NCBI GenBank assembly: GCA_025450255.1 | Contig: JANWHV010000140.1 | Span: 1-6,796, forward strand | From: Chloroflexota bacterium | GTDB taxonomy: Bacteria; Chloroflexota; UBA5177; JANWHV01 | Reading direction: 5' to 3' | Length of the DNA stretch: 6,796 nt | Shown here: positions 1 through 4,613 of the stretch, one piece after another | Position numbering within the stretch: position 1 is the first letter of the stretch | Layout of the letters: every line of letters starts with the position of its first letter | Position numbers and translations under genes: made by a program | The notes under the pieces: model-generated | The model's input: only the letters and a program-made list of their open reading frames with translations | What the model was told of the DNA's origin: nothing | Databases searched by the model: none

Positions 1-1
1 A

Positions 2-706
2 CAAAGTTACCAGCAGAGCCTGGCAATCCGCGTACGTATCGGTGAGCAGCCGGCGTTGGGCGGCGTGTGGTCAAACCTTGGCGCGATTGCGACGATGCGC
101 GGAGAGTATCACGAGGCGGCGGAACGTTTCAGGCGCGCCATGGATATTCTGGAGCAAACCGGGCCGCCGGAGTACGTCGCGGGCACCTTGATTGGCCTTG
201 GCGATCTGGCCTTCAGGCGGGCGGAATACGCCGCTGCCGCCCGGTGGTGCCGGAAGGCTCGACGTCTCAGCCGGGAAGCGGAACTGCCGGACGCGGAGGC
301 CCTGGCATTCCTGGGCATGTCACGCGCGCACCTCCACCATCCGTGCCGTAGCGCGCGCCGGATCAATCTGGCGAATGCGCTGCTTGATCGCGCCAGGCAT
401 CGCGCGGCCATGCACGGGTTGGCGGAGCCGGCAGTGGAAGCGGCGCTGCTGGAAGCTGAGATTCACCTGATACAGGGCGCCATCGCCCTGGCCGAGCATG
501 CCGCCGGCAAGGCCCTCGGTCTGGCGACGGTCGGCCAGCGGCGCCTGTGCGAAGCGCGGGCGCGTCTCCTGCTCGGCCAATGCGCTCTGGCGTCAGGCGG
601 ACAGGCTGGGCCGCTGCTGCACGCCGCGGGACTGATATTTGAAGAACTCGGCGCTACCCAGGACGCCGCTCGCTCTCGCGAACTGGCTCAGGGTTGCTTG
701 AGGTAA
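2..706 (+). CDS. TPR-repeat protein, C-terminal part (5' end outside window)
   Basis: The frame is open from base 2 to the TAA at 704-706, giving 234 visible residues; the true start lies upstream. A TTG at 56 is in frame, but the coding signal continues before it (visible residues begin QSYQQSLAIRVRIGEQ), so I treat the gene as 5'-truncated by the window edge. At least two clear TPR units are visible: one around visible residues 19-50 (SNLGAIA...GEYHEAAERFRRAM) and one around 60-92 (IGLGDLAFRRAEYAAAARWC). Further helical, Ala/Leu-rich hairpins run to the end. The tail, with FEELGATQDAARSREL, is typical of the C-terminal helical domain of large TPR signalling proteins (LuxR/MalT-like ATPases, SARP-like regulators, TPR-linked adenylate cyclases). 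TPR domains bind partner proteins; the effector domain would lie upstream, so the exact function cannot be given. It converges on, and overlaps by 19 bases, the - strand gene at 688-1020. Confidence 0.85.
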   Translation, partial: QSYQQSLAIRVRIGEQPALGGVWSNLGAIATMRGEYHEAAERFRRAMDILEQTGPPEYVAGTLIGLGDLAFRRAEYAAAARWCRKARRLSREAELPDAEALAFLGMSRAHLHHPCRSARRINLANALLDRARHRAAMHGLAEPAVEAALLEAEIHLIQGAIALAEHAAGKALGLATVGQRRLCEARARLLLGQCALASGGQAGPLLHAAGLIFEELGATQDAARSRELAQGCLR

Positions 707-1020
707 CGTGGATGCGGCTCGGGCTGGTCTTCGCCATGCTCTTGCAGCCACGCCTTATGGTTGGCGTCGATACGCGCCAGCTCGGCGCGATACTCTATAG
801 CGCGTTCCTGCGCGGCGGCGAGCTGCGCGGGCCGATCCAGGCCGGCGTTCATGGCCGGCCGGGCGTGGCGGCGTTCGGCGGCTTGCCGGGCCATGGTCAG
901 CTCGCGCATGTGCGCGCGGCGCTGCGCCGACACATCGACACCGTTGCGCGATACGCACCCGCCCAACAGCATGCCGTGATATTGCGAGTCGTCACTTCGA
1001 GGATCTTGAACCTCAGCCAT
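688..1020 (-). CDS. Hypothetical protein, 110 residues, charged and helical
   Basis: I do not recognise this family. The ATG at 1018-1020 is preceded on the - strand by AAGAGGAT, with GAGGA (1029-1033) eight bases before the start, a good ribosome binding site that supports a real gene. The product is soluble, with no signal peptide or membrane segment. A Gly/Cys-containing start (GMLLGGCVSRNGVDVS, about residues 16-31) is followed by a long Arg/Ala/Glu-rich stretch (about 32-95) that looks helical, including QLAAAQERAIEYRAELARID, which could form a coiled coil. The tail is rich in His, Pro, Glu and Asp. The single cysteine is near residue 22. The stop TGA (688-690) lies inside the convergent TPR gene. 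The opposite strand also holds an open frame (694-1062) but without a comparable start signal. The function is unknown. Confidence 0.6.
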   Translation of the reverse strand: MAEVQDPRSDDSQYHGMLLGGCVSRNGVDVSAQRRAHMRELTMARQAAERRHARPAMNAGLDRPAQLAAAQERAIEYRAELARIDANHKAWLQEHGEDQPEPHPRYLKQP

Positions 1021-1061
1021 TCCATCTATCCTCTTCGTTACACGCGTGCGTTCCGTTACTA

Positions 1062-1088
1062 AGCATACCCGATGCGCCGAGGCCCCAA
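1062..1088 (-). promoter_or_regulatory. Weak candidate promoter for the 110-residue protein gene
   Basis: On the - strand a TATGCT box (1062-1067, four of six matches to the -10 consensus) lies about 40 bases upstream of the start at 1020. The best -35 candidate is TTGGGG (1083-1088), at a short 15-base spacing. The distance to the gene is sensible, but the hexamers are weak, so this is tentative. Confidence 0.25.
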
Positions 1089-1104
1089 CGAGCGATCGCC
1101 GGGA

Positions 1105-1191
1105 GCGACCGCGGGCGAGCGAGAAGATCGCGCTTCAAGACCGGATCGGATGGCCGAACCGGCGGCAGCGGGCGAGTGAGGAAATCGCGCT
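1105..1191. repeat. Pair of imperfect 30-base direct repeats (REP-like) between genes
   Basis: The copies at 1105-1134 and 1162-1191 start 57 bases apart and match at 25 of 30 positions. The core (1111-1134 and 1168-1191) differs at only three of 24 positions: GCGGGCGAG, then C or T, GAG, three variable positions, and ATCGCGCT. Each core contains short inverted arms, GCGA and TCGC, around a purine-rich centre. They lie between the SPFH gene stop (1241) and the start of the next - strand gene (1020), outside any supported coding region. The style (GAGCGA / TCGCGCT words in an intergenic gap) resembles the REP-type dispersed elements of gammaproteobacteria, but membership of a known family is not shown. 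Confidence 0.55.
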
Positions 1192-1240
1192 CCCGGGCCG
1201 ACCGCCCCATAACCTAACCCGTCCGCGCGGGTCATCGTAC

Positions 1241-2140
1241 TCACGTGAGCTGCGCGGTTGCCGTCGCCAAGCCGGCCAGGCCCGCCATGTCGGCGGGCAC
1301 CACGATGATTTTGTTCGCGGGATTATTTGCCAGCTTCGGCAGCATCTGCATGTACTGAAATTGCAGGGCCTGAGGCGTGGCGCCCGAAGCGTTGACCGCC
1401 TCGAACACCATGCGCACCGACGCGGCCTGCGCCGCCTGCAGGGTGAGCAAGGCCTGGGCATCGCCCTCGGCGCGCAGGATGGCTGACTGGCGCTCGCCTT
1501 CACTGGCGATCACCAGGGCTTTTTTCGCGCCGTCCGCGCGCAGGATCGCGGCCTGAGCGTCGCCTTCGGCGGTAAGGACCGTGGCTCGCTTGTTCCGCTC
1601 CGCCTGCATCTGCTTTTCCATGGCGAGCTGGATGTCTTTTGGCGGGCTGATGTCCTTCAGCTCGACACGCGTAACGCGAACGCCCCATTTCTCGGTAACT
1701 TCGTCCAGCACCAGGCGCAGGCGGGAGTTGACCTCGTCGCGGCTGGTCAGGCTGACATCGAGCGACAGGCTGCCCATCACGTTACGGAGGGTGGTCTGGG
1801 CTATCTGCTCCATGGCCATCAGCAGGTTCGTTACCTGGTAGCTCGCGTCCTTGGCGCTATGAATCTGGTAGTAGATGACGCTTGTGACATTAATGGTCAC
1901 ATTGTCCGAGGTAATCACTGGTTGAGGTGGGAAGCTGACGACCTGCTCGCGCATGTCCAGCAGCGGCAGCATTTTATCGACGAAGGGCAGCACCACGGCC
2001 AGGCCGCTATCGGCGGAACGGCGATAGATGCCCAGGCGCTGAATGACGCCGACGCGCGCCTGCGGAATGATGCGGATGGTCCTGACCAAGAGCGCCAGAA
2101 ACGCGACGACGATAATGGCAAGGACGACTTCAAGACCCAT
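1241..2140 (-). CDS. SPFH/Band-7 (stomatin/paraslipin/QmcA-type) membrane protein
   Basis: The product is 299 residues, close to the roughly 300 usual for this family. A single N-terminal membrane segment (about residues 4-20, VVLAIIVVAFLALLV) is followed by the SPFH domain (about 24-180), with the family's IIPQARVGVIQRLG start, the DNVTINVTSVIYYQI strand region and the RVTRVELKDISPPKDIQLAME segment. Next comes an Ala/Glu/Gln-rich coiled coil with repeated AEGDAQA-type units (about 175-245), then a C-terminal segment containing KIIVVPADMAGLAG. Such proteins form large membrane-anchored ring or cage oligomers that scaffold membrane microdomains and often regulate proteases; this is family knowledge. 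The start at 2138-2140 is chosen because AAAGGGG lies seven bases upstream and the residues before it do not look like family sequence. Relatives are often paired with an NfeD gene; none is next to it here. Confidence 0.93.
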   Translation of the reverse strand: MGLEVVLAIIVVAFLALLVRTIRIIPQARVGVIQRLGIYRRSADSGLAVVLPFVDKMLPLLDMREQVVSFPPQPVITSDNVTINVTSVIYYQIHSAKDASYQVTNLLMAMEQIAQTTLRNVMGSLSLDVSLTSRDEVNSRLRLVLDEVTEKWGVRVTRVELKDISPPKDIQLAMEKQMQAERNKRATVLTAEGDAQAAILRADGAKKALVIASEGERQSAILRAEGDAQALLTLQAAQAASVRMVFEAVNASGATPQALQFQYMQMLPKLANNPANKIIVVPADMAGLAGLATATAQLT

Positions 2141-2147
2141 GATATGG

Positions 2148-2154
2148 CCCCTTT
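2148..2154 (-). promoter_or_regulatory. Ribosome binding site fixing the SPFH gene start
   Basis: AAAGGGG on the - strand, seven bases before the ATG at 2138-2140. It favours this start over an in-frame ATG 19 codons upstream (2195-2197), which would add an unrelated Arg-rich leader ahead of the membrane segment. Confidence 0.7.
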
Positions 2155-2353
2155 GTGCTACGCGGCTTCGCGTGGCCGAGACTCTTGCCGGCGGCACTCC
2201 AGCCAGTCAGGCCCAGAACAACCGCGCCGCCGCGAAGCCGTTGGCCGAGGCGCGATACCGCACGCCATCCAGGATAAATACGCCGCGTCCGCGCGGGGCA
2301 AGGGGAGACCCGCGGAGGGATGTTGGGCGGGACTGACGCTCCTTCTACCGCGA

Positions 2354-2359
2354 AGTATA
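2354..2359 (-). promoter_or_regulatory. Candidate -10 box for the SPFH gene
   Basis: TATACT on the - strand matches the sigma-70 -10 consensus at five of six positions and sits in an AT-richer patch of a GC-rich gap. No good -35 hexamer lies 16-18 bases upstream. Its context, GGGTATACTT, is nearly identical to GGGTATGCTT upstream of the 110-residue protein gene (1061-1070). The implied leader before the SPFH start is about 210 bases. Confidence 0.3.
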
Positions 2360-2410
2360 CCCTTTCCCACATTAACGCAGGGTTTCGCCATGCCGGCGCT
2401 TCCGTGTGTC

Positions 2411-2468
2411 GGCGTGGACCCGCGGCCCGTGCCATCCAGATTCCCGGCGTGGACCTGCGGCCCATGCC
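2411..2468. repeat. 23-base direct repeat pair, 35-base period
   Basis: The copies at 2411-2433 and 2446-2468 agree at 21 of 23 positions. Both read GGCGTGGACC, then C or T, GCGGCCC, then G or A, TGCC. They lie 27 bases beyond the desaturase stop. No mobile element terminus or coding function is evident, so this could be a small tandem duplication or part of a dispersed intergenic repeat. Confidence 0.6.
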
Positions 2469-2494
2469 CATTCCTCGCGCACGCCCCTTCAGGT

Positions 2495-3448
2495 TCACGA
2501 TGCCTGGCTGGCGCCTTCCTCAAGGGTTTGCGGAAACGGCGTAACACCGGCACGGCTCCGCTGGCGCCGGCGGGCTTCGATACTCGGCATCTGTACCTTG
2601 CTGGCCAGACGCGTGACCTTGAGCAACCGGATTACATAGGCGGAGATATCGATCTGCCACCAGCTAAAGCCGTGGTAGGCGGCCGACGGGAAAGCGTGAT
2701 GGTTATTGTGCCAGCCCTCGCCCATGCCCAGGATACCGACCACCAGGTTATTGCGGCTGGAGTCACGGGTGGCGGCGAATGGTCGCTGGCCGAAGGTATG
2801 GCAAATGGAGTTGACGCTCCAGGTGACGTGGTGCGCCAGGCAGACGCGGACCAACCCTCCCCAGAGGAATCCGTGCCAGAAACCGGTGCCAAAGCCGCCC
2901 GGACTGCCCATGGAGAGCAGACCGTCGACTATTCCCGGCAACACCAGGCTTATGGTGGCCCAGAGCGCGAAGGTACGCGAGATGAATTGGACCAGGCGAT
3001 CGTTCTCCAGATGGCGGGCGTAGACGTCCGGCTTTGCGCTATAGGCGCCGAGCATCCAGCCGATATGCGCGTGCCAAAAACCCTCGCGCGGGCTGTGCGG
3101 GTCACCTTCGCGGTCGCTCTTGGCGTGGTGCTCCAGATGCGTCGCTACCCAGTAGACGGCAGGCCCTTCGATAGCCATGGACCCAAGCACCAGGAAGGTG
3201 GCGCGAATCGGCCAAAAGGTGACGAAACTGCGGTGCGTGAGCAAGCGGTGAAAGCCCACGGTGATGCCAAGCGCCGTCACGACGTACAGGACGCCGCAGA
3301 TCGCCAGATCGCGTCCATTCACCTGGTGATCCCAAAGCTGGCGGACACCGTATATGAAAGCGAGAAAGGGACCCACGACGAAAAGAAGAGTGAGCAGGCG
3401 ACCCCATTCGATCCCGCTCGTGGCAGGCGTGGGCGTGAGTTCAGTCAT
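2495..3448 (-). CDS. Membrane acyl-CoA (delta-9-type) fatty acid desaturase
   Basis: This 317-residue diiron integral membrane enzyme introduces a cis double bond into saturated acyl chains, using O2 and electrons from a redox partner. The three histidine boxes are intact: HRLLTH (67-72), HLEHH (104-108) and HNNHH (247-251). With His217 in NSICHTFG, all nine histidines that bind the two metals in animal stearoyl-CoA desaturase have counterparts. Hydrophobic membrane segments lie at about 18-37, 47-66, 82-98, 161-178 and 189-205. The GEGWHNNHHAFP and DPHSP motifs are typical of the acyl-CoA desaturase class. Length is normal for the bacterial form, which lacks a fused cytochrome b5 domain. The ATG at 3446-3448 has TAGGAG six bases upstream. 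No ferredoxin, rubredoxin or reductase gene is adjacent, so electrons must come from elsewhere. Substrate (acyl-CoA, acyl-ACP or phospholipid) and exact double-bond position cannot be read from sequence. Confidence 0.95.
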   Translation of the reverse strand: MTELTPTPATSGIEWGRLLTLLFVVGPFLAFIYGVRQLWDHQVNGRDLAICGVLYVVTALGITVGFHRLLTHRSFVTFWPIRATFLVLGSMAIEGPAVYWVATHLEHHAKSDREGDPHSPREGFWHAHIGWMLGAYSAKPDVYARHLENDRLVQFISRTFALWATISLVLPGIVDGLLSMGSPGGFGTGFWHGFLWGGLVRVCLAHHVTWSVNSICHTFGQRPFAATRDSSRNNLVVGILGMGEGWHNNHHAFPSAAYHGFSWWQIDISAYVIRLLKVTRLASKVQMPSIEARRRQRSRAGVTPFPQTLEEGASQAS

Positions 3449-3599
3449 GGGCTTCTCCTACGAATTGGCGATTGCAGGCGCGCGCTTGTGGCGGATTTTT
3501 GACATGGCGCGGCGCCGGCCGTCTCGCGGTCGAGCGCGATCGCGTTTGGAAGCGGGTGCGTGACCGGCTACGGATGAAACCGGCCAGGCAAACGAGAGT

Positions 3600-3654
3600 G
3601 CGGGCGATACGCGAACGTTCCGAACGGGAACAACGCCCGCGGCTGGGCGTATCG
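3600..3654. repeat. Nested inverted repeats in the desaturase leader
   Basis: Three arm pairs are visible. GCGGGCG (3600-3606) pairs with CGCCCGC (3634-3640); GTTCC (3617-3621) pairs with GGAAC (3627-3631) inside it; CGATACGC (3605-3612) pairs with GCGTATCG (3647-3654), competing with the first pair. An 8-base palindrome, GAACGTTC, lies at 3614-3621. The block falls between the promoter at 3749-3777 and the desaturase start at 3448, so it would be transcribed as part of the leader or could serve as a protein-binding operator. Confidence 0.5.
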
Positions 3655-3748
3655 TATGACAGGCTGGGCCTCAAACCAATTGCGATGCATCGCCACTCTC
3701 CTCGGTTGGCGAGCGCACCACACGGCGAGCAAACCCAAGCGTGCCCTA

Positions 3749-3777
3749 AGTATGGATGCGTCTCATACTAGCGTCAA
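3749..3777 (-). promoter_or_regulatory. Sigma-70-type promoter reading toward the desaturase
   Basis: On the - strand, TTGACG (3772-3777, five of six matches to the -35 consensus) is followed after exactly 17 bases by CATACT (3749-3754, four of six to the -10 consensus). This is the best promoter-like sequence in the window and points at the desaturase, giving a leader of roughly 290 bases. The spacer contains GCTAGTATG, which recurs in the oppositely directed candidate promoter at 3853-3861. Confidence 0.5.
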
Positions 3778-3851
3778 GGACCCGAATGGGGTGGAAGCGC
3801 CACAGGCACAGGATCTTCATGTGAACAGCACATCCGAGCACTTGCGGCGCC

Positions 3852-3879
3852 GTGCTAGTATGGGAAGTATTACCAGCAC
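3852..3879 (+). promoter_or_regulatory. Extended -10 promoter candidate inside an inverted repeat
   Basis: TGCTAGTAT (3853-3861) has the TGn extension followed by TAGTAT (four of six to the -10 consensus); no good -35 lies at the usual distance, as is common for extended -10 promoters. It overlaps the left arm of an imperfect inverted repeat, GTGCTAGTA (3852-3860) against TACCAGCAC (3871-3879), with one mismatch in nine. Such overlap is what an operator for a dimeric regulator would look like, but no regulator is identified. It would transcribe the methyltransferase-like gene with a leader of about 155 bases. Confidence 0.3.
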
Positions 3880-4023
3880 GAAACACAAGTTTTCCGCCGT
3901 ATGACCGCGGCGGCTCGTCCGCCGAAAGTCCCGTGGCCCTCCGGCCGTTCGCTCAATGCCGAAGCCTCGCCAAAGGCTTTTACTTGAATCAGAGTGAACG
4001 CCGAACAAAAGTAGGAGTGAACG

Positions 4024-4512
4024 ATGGGCATGCATCACGACGATACCCACGCCGAGTCATACGGAACGCCGCCGGCCGCAAGCCGGCTCGTAAATATCGC
4101 CTTGGCCTTCTGGTCTTCACGGATGCTGCTCTGCGCGGACGAGGCCGGCATCTTCACCGCCCTCGCCGGCGGACCGGCCGATAGTGACACGCTAAGCGCC
4201 AGGCTCGGTTTGCGGCCTGAAGCGACGGCGGACTTTCTGCGGGGCCTCGCGGAACTCGGCTTGATCGCCCGCGACGACGGGCTCTATCGGAACACGGACG
4301 ATGGCGCGCTGTTCCTCGACCGCGCCGCGCCGCACTACATCGGACCGTGGCTGGCGATGGCGCGCGCGACGCTACATGAATCACCCGACCTCGCCGCGAG
4401 CCTGCGCGAGCCGGCTAGTGGTGGCGCCGCAATGGCCGCGTCACCGCTGGAGAAAATGTGGTCGGACGTCGACGACGTGCTGCGGGCCACGATCCTGAAA
4501 GACGGGCTATAG
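4024..4512 (+). pseudogene. O-methyltransferase N-terminal dimerisation domain only; catalytic domain missing
   Basis: The 162-residue product matches the winged-helix dimerisation domain of class I SAM-dependent O-methyltransferases (acetylserotonin/hydroxyneurosporene methyltransferase type). Visible family features: an N-terminal helix with LALAFWSSRMLLCADEAG (about 26-42), IFTALAGGPADSDTLSARLG (43-62), the recognition-helix-like ATADFLRGLAELGLIARDDG (67-86), then YRNTDDGALFLDR and HYIGPWLAMA (88-113). Full-length relatives are about 330-350 residues and continue into a Rossmann domain with a Gly-rich SAM loop. Here the frame stops at TAG (4510-4512), and only 101 bases remain before the end of the convergent pepF, so neither readthrough nor a frameshift could restore the domain. 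TAGGAG (4012-4017) six bases before ATG suggests it is still translated. It may be a decaying remnant or a stand-alone winged-helix protein. Without the SAM domain it cannot be a methyltransferase by itself. I label it pseudogene for the lost domain, not because the frame is broken. Confidence 0.7.
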
Positions 4513-4613
4513 CACGAAACCGGCGATCCGGGGTGTTTTCCATTCGGCGGCCACGTCACCACGCGCTCGAACCACGATTCCAGTGGCCTTCCCAGCAACA
4601 GCACGGTGGGCCG

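Larger units (their letters stand above)
2141..2494. other. 354-base gap between desaturase and SPFH genes
   Basis: No supported gene. Reading frames crossing this stretch are Arg/Pro/Gly-rich and match nothing I recognise. It holds a 23-base direct repeat pair near the desaturase end (2411-2468), a possible -10 box for the SPFH gene (2354-2359), and a GC-rich remainder that would form a leader of about 200 bases if that box is used. I see no clear rho-independent terminator after the desaturase stop. Confidence 0.6.
3449..4023. other. 575-base divergent regulatory region
   Basis: This lies between the divergent desaturase (-) and truncated methyltransferase (+) genes. Short open frames in it are low-quality, Arg/Ser-rich and lack good start signals, so I call no gene. 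Visible elements: a - strand promoter (3749-3777), an extended -10 on the + strand (3853-3861) within an imperfect inverted repeat (3852-3879), and nested inverted repeats in the desaturase leader (3600-3654). On the methyltransferase side there are two small leader hairpins (CGGCGG/CCGCCG at 3908-3924; AAGCCT/AGGCTT at 3962-3979, followed by TT) and a 9-base direct repeat (GAGTGAACG at 3992-4000 and 4015-4023). Ribosome binding sites for both genes are TAGGAG with a 6-base spacing (3455-3460 on -, 4012-4017 on +). Confidence 0.6.

Noticed and set aside
1059..1244. A 61-codon - strand frame between the SPFH and 110-residue genes.
   Set aside because: It runs through the direct repeats at 1105-1191, is Arg/Gly/Pro-rich, and has no convincing ribosome binding site.
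2141..2197. A 19-residue N-terminal extension of the SPFH protein.
   Set aside because: It would place an Arg-rich leader before the membrane anchor; the internal ATG has AAAGGGG at a good distance.
1859..3502. A 547-codon open frame on the + strand, the third largest protein in the window if real.
   Set aside because: It runs antisense through part of the SPFH gene and the whole desaturase gene, both of which show clear family motifs on the - strand. Its product is a low-complexity His/Asp/Arg-rich string typical of antisense frames in GC-rich DNA.
3499..3504. A perfect TTGACA on the + strand as a -35 box.
   Set aside because: No -10-like sequence lies 15-19 bases downstream; the region there is GC-only, and no + strand gene follows within a reasonable distance.
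3817..4050. A 77-codon - strand frame, and other short frames in the divergent region.
   Set aside because: It overlaps the start of the methyltransferase-like gene, which has stronger evidence; its composition is not protein-like and it covers the promoter and hairpin elements.
4520..4538. CCGG-CGAT-CCGG hairpin followed by GGTGTTTT as a terminator between convergent genes.
   Set aside because: A four-base stem is too short and the T-run is displaced by four bases, so it is not a credible intrinsic terminator.
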